From contig WLWP01000001.1 of NCBI GenBank assembly GCA_012103505.1, positions 1,922,001 through 1,986,000 of the forward strand: 64,000 nt of DNA. Reading direction: 5' to 3'. A program made the translations under genes and the position numbers. This document shows positions 26,321 through 33,989 of the stretch, one piece after another; the stretch's first letter is position 1, and every line of letters begins with the position of its first letter. The DNA is from Pseudomonadales bacterium. GTDB lineage: Bacteria; Pseudomonadota; Gammaproteobacteria; Pseudomonadales; Azotimanducaceae. A model generated the notes under the pieces. That model was given only the letters and a program-made list of their open reading frames with translations. It had not been told where the DNA came from and ran no database searches.

Positions 26321-27190
26321 ATGATCCCTTATATAGAGCGAACCAAGAATTATTACGCCATGCAGGGCTATCCTGCCTATCAGTGGGCGAACCACGAAAC
26401 CACGCCCTTTCAATCAATGGCGAAACCCCTGCGAGAATCAACACTCGCGTTACTGACCACAGCAGCCCCTTTTCAAGCCGAGCTGCCTGATCAAGGTCCC
26501 GGCGCAAAATACAACGCAGACGCGAAGTTCTATGAGGTCTACACAAAGCCAATAGATCCTGTACCAGACCTGCGGATCTCCCACATCGGTTACGACCGCA
26601 AACACTGCGAAGCAAAAGATCCACGCACTTGGCTTCCGGTAGATGCACTTAAGTCCACGGAAAGTGAAGGCATCGTCGGCCAAATTGCTAATGAGTTGGT
26701 TGGCATCCCAACGAATCGATCGCAGCGCGTGACCCTTGAGCAAGACGCACCAAACGCGTTGGCTCATGTCCAGCGATTGAACGCCGATGTCGCATTGCTC
26801 GTACCCACCTGACCTGTCTGTCATCAATCGGTCAGTTTGATCGCAAGATACCTAGAGGAACGAGGCGTCCCAACCGTCATCATGGGTGCAGCAAAGGACA
26901 TTGTGGAACAGTGTGCTGTCCCAAGATTTTGGTTCAGTGACTTTCCCCTTGGACACAGCGCCGGTAAGCCCTTCGATGAGAGTTCTCAGCAGGAGACAAT
27001 TCGTGGCGCTTTGAGCCTATTCGACTCGGCAACTCGCGCCAACATTACTGAACAATCGCCACAAGTCTGGGCACCAGATGACGCCTGGAAGTCAGACTTT
27101 ATGGATGTTGGTGCTTTGTCGCCCGAACTTGTCGAAAAGTTGAAAAAGGATCACGAACGTACCCGAGCGCTGAAAGCCGGTCAAAGCTAA
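26321..27190 (+). CDS. Selenoprotein related to glycine/proline reductase subunit B (GrdB/PrdB-like)
   Basis: A 289-residue protein read through an in-frame UGA at 26810-26812 (codon 164). Both sides are in the same frame, and the joined sequence ALLVPT-Sec-PVCHQSVSLIARYLEERGVPTVIMG has the layout of the GrdB/PrdB active site (strand, Sec-x-x-Cys, helix, then GIPTV strand). Known GrdB is about 430 residues and works with GrdA/C/E in strict anaerobes; this one is shorter and no other reductase subunit is present. A Cys two residues after Sec-Pro-Val makes a Sec-x-x-Cys redox pair. The ATG lies directly after the preceding gene, so they form an operon. Sec2 at 60.7-61.5 kb is a paralogue with the same motif. 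Reductive cleavage of a C-X bond is possible; the substrate is unknown. Confidence 0.9.
26810..26844 (+). promoter_or_regulatory. SECIS-like hairpin after the UGA of the first GrdB-like gene
   Basis: After the UGA and ten bases, ATCAA (26823-26827) pairs with TTGAT (26837-26841) around loop TCGGTCAGT, with outer pairs G-C and U.G beyond a C.C mismatch. GGTC in the loop lies at bases 18-21 after the UGA, almost the same place as GGUC in the E. coli fdhF element. Confidence 0.75.
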
Positions 27191-27240
27191 GTCTCGAGCC
27201 GACACGCGCCTTGATACGCGACTTCTCTCTGAATTAGTTG

Positions 27241-27292
27241 TTGCAACCGACCGCTCACCTGTTTTATATTTCAATTATTGTTTAACTATTGA
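27241..27292 (+). promoter_or_regulatory. Candidate arsR promoter and operator
   Basis: TTGCAA (27241-27246) and TATATT (27265-27270) are 18 bases apart, in an AT-rich island unlike the surrounding DNA. Just downstream, TCAAT and ATTGA (27271-27275, 27288-27292) form an inverted repeat with a 12-base centre, a plausible ArsR-family operator that would block transcription start. The arsR ATG follows with no clear ribosome site. Confidence 0.55.
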
Positions 27293-27302
27293 TTTAAAAA
27301 TT

Positions 27303-27656
27303 ATGGAAGTGGAACGCGTTGTTAGCGCATTGAGTGCTCTAGCCCAGGAAACCCGCCTGCAAGTATTTCGAGAACTCGTGAAAGAGCATGTCCCTTCGGG
27401 GGAAAGTTGCGCATCAGGTTGCACGAGCGTCGGTGGCGGCCTGGCCGCAGGTGAACTCGCCAAGCGGCTCGGTGTCAGCGCGTCCTCCCTTTCATTCCAT
27501 CTGAAAGAAATGCAATGGAACGAATTGGTCTCATCTCGTAAGGAAGGCCGCTCCGTAATTTATTCAGCTAACCTTCCAGCAATGCAGGGCCTGTTAGCGT
27601 ACTTGTTAGAAGATTGTTGTGGTGGGGCTTGTGGCGCCGCCCAATGGAAAACATAA
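27303..27656 (+). CDS. arsR: ArsR-family metalloregulator with C-terminal Cys cluster
   Basis: A 117-residue winged-helix repressor. The recognition region is AAGELAKRLGVSASSLSFHLKEM (about residues 48-70), followed by the wing RKEGRSVIYS. Metalloid-binding cysteines are at the C-terminus, Cys105, Cys106 and Cys110 (DCCGGAC), the arrangement known from the Acidithiobacillus-type ArsR that senses As(III); Cys36 and Cys40 are extra. The classical ELCVCDL helix motif is missing. It probably represses itself and arsI through the inverted repeat upstream. The ATG at 27303 lacks a ribosome site. arsI follows after 21 bases. Confidence 0.92.
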   Translation: MEVERVVSALSALAQETRLQVFRELVKEHVPSGESCASGCTSVGGGLAAGELAKRLGVSASSLSFHLKEMQWNELVSSRKEGRSVIYSANLPAMQGLLAYLLEDCCGGACGAAQWKT

Positions 27657-27677
27657 ATTGTATATAGGAGAACTCTC

Positions 27678-28136
27678 ATGAAAAGACTACACGTTAGCTT
27701 CAATGTCGAGGACCTCGACAAATCAGTCGCTTTCTATTCAACCCTCTTTCAAGCAACCCCGACGGTCTTGAAAGATGACTACGCCAAGTGGATGTTAGAC
27801 GACCCAAGGGTCAACTTTGTCTTGGAAGGTGGTGGTGGATCTCCTGGCTTTGGCCATGCTGGTATCCAGGCTGAAGATGAAACTGAGCTCGACGCCGTAT
27901 TCGAAAGTATGAAGTCAGCCGAGGCACCCTACCTATCGGAAGGCGTGACAAACTGCTGTTACGCCAAATCCGAAAAAAGTTGGACGGCTGACCCTGACGG
28001 AGTGATGTGGGAAGCTTTCTACACCTTTCATCAGTCTGATGAGCGAGGCTCACCTAACCTCACTGCCGACGAAGTTGTAGAACTAACTAATGACCCGCAA
28101 GCAACTGGTGGTTGTGCGGGTGGCGGCTGCTGCTAA
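27678..28136 (+). CDS. arsI: ArsI-type C-As lyase (ArsI/CadI VOC family)
   Basis: A 152-residue VOC-fold dioxygenase that breaks the carbon-arsenic bond of methylarsenite and other trivalent organoarsenicals. Candidate Fe(II) ligands are His5, His60 and Glu112, and the substrate-binding vicinal pair Cys93-Cys94 lies in TNCCYAKSEKSW, the signature of the family. The C-terminus ends in GGCAGGGCC, a cysteine-rich tail typical of ArsI. The ATG has AGGAGA in front. It is directly controlled, by position, by the arsR gene. Its stop overlaps that of the convergent PhyH gene. No arsP, arsB or arsC gene is present in the window. Confidence 0.93.
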   Translation: MKRLHVSFNVEDLDKSVAFYSTLFQATPTVLKDDYAKWMLDDPRVNFVLEGGGGSPGFGHAGIQAEDETELDAVFESMKSAEAPYLSEGVTNCCYAKSEKSWTADPDGVMWEAFYTFHQSDERGSPNLTADEVVELTNDPQATGGCAGGGCC

Positions 28137-29284
28137 ATCGACAGGTCGTTGAGCGTGTAGTCTTTTAATACATGCTCAACGACTTCTGGGCAGAACCGGT
28201 ACTCCGACTCACGACCTGCGAACGGCGCGTAGGTATAACGCTTCTCATCAGGATAGAAATTCGCCCGGGCATCGATGGCAACTTGGATGACACTAGAACG
28301 AGCATCGACGCGCTCCTCGTCATATACAACTTCAGATTCTTGGCCCAACACACCCCGAGCACCTAAGACAGAAGTTAGCCGGTGAAATCCGAACGTCACC
28401 GATATGCGGATGTTGGGTGAGCTGTTCGCGAATGAGCAATGGAGTACCTGCCGATTCGCTATCGTGACATCTCCTGGATTACACAATAAAGGCACAGCAC
28501 CGGGAAGTCTTTCTGACCCGCCGTTATCAGCCACCCGTTGCTTGATGTCTATTTTGCCGAGTTTGTGTGTTCCAGGCATCACCCAGAGACAGTTGTATGG
28601 TGTGCACTCATACAATTGCACTTGAAAATTAAATCCGTGAATTCCCTCATCCCATTGCGGCGAGTTCCAATGGGTTAGTCCATCTTGATGCCATGCGACA
28701 GAACCGCCTAGCCCTGCTTGCTTAACGAAGGTAGCGTCATTGAAAGGTACAAAATCGGGACCATTGATACCCTCTGCAACCGTTAGGATGTCCGCGTGGC
28801 CATAGAGGCGTAACGCCGCATCACTCAGTTGGCACATGCTGCCAATCAGAAAAGGCACTTTTTTTGGTGCATCGGTCGCTGGCGTTGGCTGATCCATTTG
28901 GGTTTGGTGTCGCCCGCCCAGTAGCTCAGTGCCACCCCAAGGATCCGATAGCGGTTTGATCATACTGTAGGGTCGTCGCGCGAAATCTATCCCAAGGGCA
29001 GGACGCCCGTACAGATCGATGTCCGCACTATTGTCTACCGGGGCACGATCAAGAATATAGTCATAGTCGTGGCGTAACAGGCTAATTTCGTTCTCGGCGA
29101 CTAATCCTTCGAACACGTAGAAGCCATGTTCCCAATAGGCATCGAGAATGTCCTGTGCGAGCTTACCGTTAGCATCGAAACGTATTGGGCCTCTATTGCC
29201 AAGCGAGTGAGCTCTGTCGGTACCGGCGCCCACATACTCACGCATCGCCTCATTGTGCTTTTTGGCGCTAAGTGGACTAGCCAT
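28133..29284 (-). CDS. Phytanoyl-CoA dioxygenase (PhyH) family protein
   Basis: A 383-residue Fe(II)/2-oxoglutarate oxygenase. The iron triad is visible: His and Asp in VAWHQDGLTHW (H-x-D) and the distal His in QVLHCSFAN; the 2-oxoglutarate Arg is probably in SPNIRISVTFGFHR. It hydroxylates a small molecule or acyl-CoA in the cytoplasm. Its ATG overlaps the stop of the upstream VOC gene within ATGGCTAG, so the order of transcription is enoyl-CoA hydratase, VOC, PhyH. Substrate unknown; PhyH proteins act on widely different compounds. Confidence 0.92.
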   Translation of the reverse strand: MASPLSAKKHNEAMREYVGAGTDRAHSLGNRGPIRFDANGKLAQDILDAYWEHGFYVFEGLVAENEISLLRHDYDYILDRAPVDNSADIDLYGRPALGIDFARRPYSMIKPLSDPWGGTELLGGRHQTQMDQPTPATDAPKKVPFLIGSMCQLSDAALRLYGHADILTVAEGINGPDFVPFNDATFVKQAGLGGSVAWHQDGLTHWNSPQWDEGIHGFNFQVQLYECTPYNCLWVMPGTHKLGKIDIKQRVADNGGSERLPGAVPLLCNPGDVTIANRQVLHCSFANSSPNIRISVTFGFHRLTSVLGARGVLGQESEVVYDEERVDARSSVIQVAIDARANFYPDEKRYTYAPFAGRESEYRFCPEVVEHVLKDYTLNDLSI

Positions 29285-30053
29285 CTGTTAGATTCCAACG
29301 AACACCGCAGATATCCACGCGGTCCTCATTAACATAACAATTTCGTTTCTTCGCGTGCTCCAAGACATAGTCCCGGTCAGCCACCTTTATGTCTAAACCA
29401 CCGAGCCCTGGGCCGCGCCCGTCCTCTTCCATAACAAAACGGATCATGACATTGTTAAGCTCCATTGCGAGCTCCGAACCATCCCTCGAGACAGGAAGTC
29501 CAGCAACCGTACCCCATAGCTCGGCAAGCCCAACAGGATCTGGACTCTGCAGTTCCACACCTGTGTAGTCGACCGTGACGTCCTGTTTCACCTTTTCTTC
29601 CCAGCCGAGACCACCGACTGGATGCCAATATCCTTCAAAGTCGTTGTACTGATCAGATTCGATTTCAAAGAAAGCCGCTTTTAGATCGCCGGGATGCAGC
29701 TGACATAGGTTCCAATCGCCACGCTGAGCTTCGTGCGCTACGCGTACACCATTATCAAGCGCATTCTGTCGGATTTGTTGCTGGGATTCGGCGGAGTCTG
29801 CTTGCGTAATGACCATATACCCACCATCACCTTGGCGACGATCAAGGTAGCGTCCTACGGCCGTATTTTCCTCTACGGGTGCCACCACCTCTAAGAAATT
29901 TAGCCCGATCGGCATTAGCGTATTCTCAAGACCAAATACGCCAACTCCTGGATCTACATAACATCGATTGATACCGAGAATATCCGTCAAATCTTCGAGC
30001 ACCGGCTCAAGCTCTTTCGCCACTAAGCAAGTCTGTCTTAACTGTATAGTCAT
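29277..30053 (-). CDS. Glyoxalase-like (VOC) domain protein
   Basis: A 258-residue protein with two VOC-type halves. The start LRQTCLVAKELEPVLEDLTDILG and the segment GVGVFGLENTLMPIGLNFLEVVAPVEE match the glyoxalase-like domain of the PF13468 kind, in which metal ligands are partly lost. The second half carries DPVGLAELWGTVAGLPVSRDG. The ATG at 30053 has GGGGGAATTCG upstream. The position between an enoyl-CoA hydratase and a PhyH oxygenase suggests a common catabolic route. Enzymatic function is uncertain. Confidence 0.82.
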   Translation of the reverse strand: MTIQLRQTCLVAKELEPVLEDLTDILGINRCYVDPGVGVFGLENTLMPIGLNFLEVVAPVEENTAVGRYLDRRQGDGGYMVITQADSAESQQQIRQNALDNGVRVAHEAQRGDWNLCQLHPGDLKAAFFEIESDQYNDFEGYWHPVGGLGWEEKVKQDVTVDYTGVELQSPDPVGLAELWGTVAGLPVSRDGSELAMELNNVMIRFVMEEDGRGPGLGGLDIKVADRDYVLEHAKKRNCYVNEDRVDICGVRWNLTDG

Positions 30054-30063
30054 CGAATTCCCC

Positions 30064-30933
30064 CTACCCTATTTTGCCATCGGAAAACTTAGGCTCTTCC
30101 CACCAAGGGAAAAATTCTGGCAGGTCCGTACTCACTTTGCCAGGGAAGTTCGCATCACGCTTTTCTAGAAAGGCATTGATACCTTCTTTCGCATCCGGTG
30201 ATGTTGCCAGGGCATTGATACCTGCGGTGTCCACCCAGTGCGCATTGATCGGGTCAGGCGCGCCTAGCATCCGCCACATCATATGGCGCAGCACTGTATT
30301 GGAAACCTTGGAACTACCTTGCACAAACTCGTTTGCCAGCGCGCGAGCTGCTGGCAGCAGCTCATCTTTAGGATGGACACTTCGAATCAGACCAGCTGCG
30401 AGCGCTTCCTCTGCCATAAAAACACGTGCTGAGTAACACCACTCCAGCGCTTTGCTAATGCCCACGAGACGTGGCAAGAACCAGGACGAGCATCCTTCCG
30501 GCACAATCCCACGCGCTGCAAAGACGAAGCCCATTTTGGCCCCCTCTGCCGCTATTCGCACACCTGCCGCAAGAGTGAACGTCAAGCCTACGCCGACCGC
30601 TGGGCCGTTAAACGCAACGATTATTGGTTTGAGTGATCGGTAAAGGCGACGGCTTAACTCGCCACCCCCATCTCCCATCTCGGTTTCTTCAAGCTTCTCC
30701 TCATGCCCTTCCCAGGTCTTTTCACCTGCAGAAAGATCTTGGCCAGCACAAAACCCCCGACCCGCACCGGTCACGATAATCGCGTGGACATCATCATCTG
30801 CATCGGCATCGTCGAAAGCCTGCATAAGATCATTGAACATGCTGCCGCTGAATGCATTGAGGATCTCAGGGCGGTTTAACGTGATTGTTAGAATACTGTC
30901 TTCGACTTCATAGAGTATCGATTCAAATTTCAT
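30064..30933 (-). CDS. Enoyl-CoA hydratase/isomerase family protein
   Basis: A 289-residue crotonase. VTGAGRGFCAGQDLSAG and AFNGPAVGVGLTFTLAAGVRIAAE give the oxyanion hole; FVFAARGIVPEGCSSWFLPRLVG contains the catalytic Glu of the second position. The arrangement resembles the predicted p-hydroxybenzoyl- or 2-(1,2-epoxy)phenylacetyl-CoA isomerase branch. The ATG at 30933 follows GGGAGGACAC. It is the first gene of the ECH-VOC-PhyH operon, downstream of an aminotransferase gene by about 30 bases. Confidence 0.9.
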   Translation of the reverse strand: MKFESILYEVEDSILTITLNRPEILNAFSGSMFNDLMQAFDDADADDDVHAIIVTGAGRGFCAGQDLSAGEKTWEGHEEKLEETEMGDGGGELSRRLYRSLKPIIVAFNGPAVGVGLTFTLAAGVRIAAEGAKMGFVFAARGIVPEGCSSWFLPRLVGISKALEWCYSARVFMAEEALAAGLIRSVHPKDELLPAARALANEFVQGSSKVSNTVLRHMMWRMLGAPDPINAHWVDTAGINALATSPDAKEGINAFLEKRDANFPGKVSTDLPEFFPWWEEPKFSDGKIG

Positions 30934-30965
30934 TTTTGTGTCCTCCCACGGTCACAGTTGATCTG

Positions 30966-32315
30966 TTAGTCAATAGATTCGAGCACTTCCCCAACTTGTA
31001 CAAACAGCTGCTCGAGTTCTGCATCGGTTGAGTCAAACGGGGGACCAAACTGCAGTGTATCGCCACCCCACCGTACATAGTTGTCCTTTTGCCATAGCGC
31101 GATACCGGCCTCATATGGCCGAACCGTCGGATCGCTGTCCCGCGGCGCTAGCTGAATCGCGCCCGCCAAGCCGAAATTACGGATATCGACGACATTGCGT
31201 GTCCCCTTGAGATCATGAATCAAACGTTGCAGCAATTCTGCTCGATCATTGGCTTGAGCGAAGAGATTTCGATCTTCCATATAGTCTAACGTCGCCATCG
31301 CCGCCGCCGCGGCGATCGGATGCGCCGAGTACGTATAGCCATGCGGGAGTTCAATTCCATGGGCAGGTAAGTCGTCCGACATGAACGCTGCATGGATGTC
31401 CTCACGAAGCATTACCGCGCCCATCGGAATCAAGCCATTTGTGAGCTGCTTCGCGAGATTGATTATGTCCGGGATGACATTCAGTTTTTCTGCAGCGGTT
31501 GCAGCGCCACTACGCCCTAGTCCGGTAATCACTTCGTCAAATATCAGAAGAATTTCATGCTGCGTACAAATTTCGCGTAACCGCTCTAGGTAACCCTGCG
31601 GAGGGACAACCACACCACCTGAGCCGGACATGGGTTCTACCAATACCGCGGCGATGTTCGACGCATCGTTGACCGCGATTATGTGCTCTAGGTAATTGGC
31701 CAAATGTTCTCCGTACTGCGGCATGCCCTGCGCAAACGCGTTTTCCGGCAGCAAGGTCGATGGTAAGTGATCTGCTTCGACCCCTAACCCGAACTGTTTT
31801 CGATTCGGGCCGATGCCACCCAAACTCATGCCACCGAAATTTACGCCATGGTAGCCCTTAGCTCGCCCAATCAGTTTCGTCTTTTCCGGGCGGCCAACCG
31901 CTCGCCAGTACGCGCGTGCAATCTTCAGCGACGTGTCCGCCGTCTCGGAGCCGGAGTTGGTAAAGAAGACACGATTTAACTTCCCAGGCATCAACTCACC
32001 AAGTCGTTCTGCTAACTGGAAACTCAGTGGATGGCCAAACTGAAAGCTAGGCGCAAAATCCAATTTGGAAAGTTGTGCCGCAATTGCTTCGTTGATCGGC
32101 GCGATATTGTGACCAGCTCCCGTACACCACAATCCCGACAAGCTATCGAACACACGTCTGCCGTCATCCGTTGTGAAGTAATGACCATCACCACCAACAA
32201 TCATTCGAGGGCTAGCTTTGAAAGCGCGGGAAGCCGTAAACGGCATCCAATGCGCATCAAGGTTTAGTTTTGATGTGTCCAACAGGGGATTCCAATATTG
32301 ACCTATTTCTCCCAT
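30966..32315 (-). CDS. Class III aminotransferase (omega-amino acid:pyruvate type)
   Basis: A 449-residue PLP enzyme. HWMPFTASRAF at the start, GYHGVNFGGMSLGG, the cofactor-binding Asp in LIFDEVITGLGRSG, and the Schiff-base Lys in NLAKQLTNGLIPMGA all match beta-alanine:pyruvate/omega-transaminases. It moves the amino group of an omega-amino acid or amine to pyruvate. The ATG at 32315 is used; a TTG at 32327 would extend it by four residues. It lies upstream of the ECH-VOC-PhyH genes and could be cotranscribed with them. It is divergent from the next gene. Confidence 0.93.
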   Translation of the reverse strand: MGEIGQYWNPLLDTSKLNLDAHWMPFTASRAFKASPRMIVGGDGHYFTTDDGRRVFDSLSGLWCTGAGHNIAPINEAIAAQLSKLDFAPSFQFGHPLSFQLAERLGELMPGKLNRVFFTNSGSETADTSLKIARAYWRAVGRPEKTKLIGRAKGYHGVNFGGMSLGGIGPNRKQFGLGVEADHLPSTLLPENAFAQGMPQYGEHLANYLEHIIAVNDASNIAAVLVEPMSGSGGVVVPPQGYLERLREICTQHEILLIFDEVITGLGRSGAATAAEKLNVIPDIINLAKQLTNGLIPMGAVMLREDIHAAFMSDDLPAHGIELPHGYTYSAHPIAAAAAMATLDYMEDRNLFAQANDRAELLQRLIHDLKGTRNVVDIRNFGLAGAIQLAPRDSDPTVRPYEAGIALWQKDNYVRWGGDTLQFGPPFDSTDAELEQLFVQVGEVLESID

Positions 32316-32344
32316 TCTAGAGGTCAATTTGAGGGAGCGATAGA

Positions 32345-33166
32345 ATCAAACTAAACAGAGTCACCGTTCTGGCTATCGTGTTTACTTTGAGCCTGAACGC
32401 GCAGGCCTCGACTTGTACACCTTCAGCACTGGTTTTGGGGTACTGGCCACCATCTAATGAGATGCTCCGTGCATGGGCCTCTGGTCCGAGCTGGCAGGGT
32501 GAGAATTGGCATGCCCTTGGCTACAACGTCTATGCACACTTCCCGGAATTTCCGCCTGATGGCGATCCGAGCAACGATCGCATCGGCGATCCAGGGTCCG
32601 TCGGCGTCGGCGACCTCATGGTTGACTACCAACAATCGAGTAGAGATTTCTGGCGTCTCATCAATCAGTACCATCCCGAGATCCTTGTCACAACCAGTCG
32701 CGGTGGCGAAATACCTTGGGAACTCGAAGCGCTGGAAGGCGGGCATGGCCGACACATCCAATCGGATCCAGCAAACGATTGGCGCAGCGACGGTAAGGGA
32801 CACCTCCTACCGAGCAAAGACACAATCCCTCTACGCTCCTGGCGTGCCATATCCACCTTTCGTGCTGGGATTGCGTTGCAATCGCAGCTACCTCTCGAGC
32901 GCCTACTGACAGATCTCCGTGGCTTGGAACGGCTGCACGTTGCAATCGATCGAACTGGGACCAGCGGTAATTACCTATCTGGATTTATCGCCCTTCACGG
33001 TTTGTATTACAATCGCATCGAACCAAACAACCTATCTGCAGGACACATCCATGTTGGTCGTCATGTTAACGCTGTCGATGCAACCGCCATGATGCACGCA
33101 ACACTCGATATCATACTGCGCGAATATCCTGCGAAAAAAACATGTCCCAGCGAAACCGACAATTAA
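32345..33166 (+). CDS. Secreted protein of pyroglutamyl-peptidase-like fold, catalytic Cys absent
   Basis: About 262-273 residues. The order VLGYWPPSNEM, SRGGEIPWELEA, then DRTGTSGNYLSGFIALHGLYYN and SAGHIHVGRH resembles pyroglutamyl peptidase I (Glu, Cys and His regions), but the Cys of the YxCN motif is replaced by Ser, so activity is doubtful or altered. The usual start choice is the GTG at 32378. However, an ATC at 32345 has GGGAG seven bases upstream and would give a textbook signal peptide (KLNRVTVLAIVFTLSLNAQA), so I place the start there as the better biological fit. The fold assignment is tentative. It is in tandem with the HpcH aldolase gene. Confidence 0.55.
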   Translation: MKLNRVTVLAIVFTLSLNAQASTCTPSALVLGYWPPSNEMLRAWASGPSWQGENWHALGYNVYAHFPEFPPDGDPSNDRIGDPGSVGVGDLMVDYQQSSRDFWRLINQYHPEILVTTSRGGEIPWELEALEGGHGRHIQSDPANDWRSDGKGHLLPSKDTIPLRSWRAISTFRAGIALQSQLPLERLLTDLRGLERLHVAIDRTGTSGNYLSGFIALHGLYYNRIEPNNLSAGHIHVGRHVNAVDATAMMHATLDIILREYPAKKTCPSETDN

Positions 33167-33178
33167 GGCTAATAGACT

Positions 33179-33976
33179 GTGATCCTAGAAAATTCCTTCA
33201 GAGAAAAACTTGATGCCGGTAAACCCACGATGGGCACCCATATCCTCTTCACGGACCCGGATATAGCAGAATTGGTTGGCGATATTGGCTTCTTTGATTA
33301 CGGGGAAATCGCCTCAGAGTACTCAGTACTCGACATGACCAATCTGTATCATCAGGCACGCGCCGCACAGTGCGGCAACCTGCCATTGATGATCAAACCA
33401 GATCAAGAGGCGCAAGGGTTTTGGACCCAAGCGGCCATGGGTGCTGGATTCAAGGCAGTTCTTTTCACAGATATCCGAACCCCCGACGACGTTGATGAGT
33501 GTCATCGGATAATCCGCGCGGACACTCCAGATAGCGGCGGCATGGTGGGTGTAAAATTGCGCCGACCAGCGCTCGCAAGCTACGACACCTCTGCTTATCT
33601 AAAGGATTTGGAATCCTTTGTCTTCGCCATCATGATCGAAAAGAACGTCGCGTTCGAAAACTTGGATCCCATCCTAGAACGCGCCCGCGCTTGTGGCGTG
33701 CATTTGACTCAGTGGGGTCCGGCCGACTTTGGCTTTTCTCGCGGCGAACCTGGGCTGATGGCGACCCCGGAGATTAGACCATACGAGGAACAGGTGATCG
33801 CGAAGTCACTTGAATACGGTTTGCGCCCACGCATCGAAATTGGGTCAGTGGACCAAGCTCAGCGCTACATCGATCTCGGTGTCAAAGACTTCTGCATCGG
33901 CTGGGATCGGTTTATCCTCCGCGGTGCGCTCGGCCAGCTCGGTGAAGGACTGACCAAACTGCTAGAAAAAGTCTAG
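33179..33976 (+). CDS. HpcH/HpaI-type aldolase family protein
   Basis: A 265-residue TIM-barrel class II aldolase relative. The probable metal ligands are Glu in MIEKNVAFENLD and Asp in GPADFGFS. The usual catalytic His of HpaI (in the EHxxxD stretch) is replaced, since the corresponding segment reads SEYSVLDM, and the phosphate/carboxylate-binding Arg of the next strand appears as Lys in MIKPD. So the reaction may differ from the pyruvate aldolase reaction. The start is a GTG at 33179, thirteen bases after the preceding gene. It is convergent with an SDR gene. Confidence 0.82.
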   Translation: MILENSFREKLDAGKPTMGTHILFTDPDIAELVGDIGFFDYGEIASEYSVLDMTNLYHQARAAQCGNLPLMIKPDQEAQGFWTQAAMGAGFKAVLFTDIRTPDDVDECHRIIRADTPDSGGMVGVKLRRPALASYDTSAYLKDLESFVFAIMIEKNVAFENLDPILERARACGVHLTQWGPADFGFSRGEPGLMATPEIRPYEEQVIAKSLEYGLRPRIEIGSVDQAQRYIDLGVKDFCIGWDRFILRGALGQLGEGLTKLLEKV

Positions 33977-33989
33977 TGACACCGGCCAC

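Noticed and set aside
26321..27190. Functional glycine, sarcosine, betaine or proline reductase
   Set aside because: No GrdA, GrdC, GrdD, GrdE or PrdA genes nearby and both proteins are much shorter than GrdB; only the redox core is shared.
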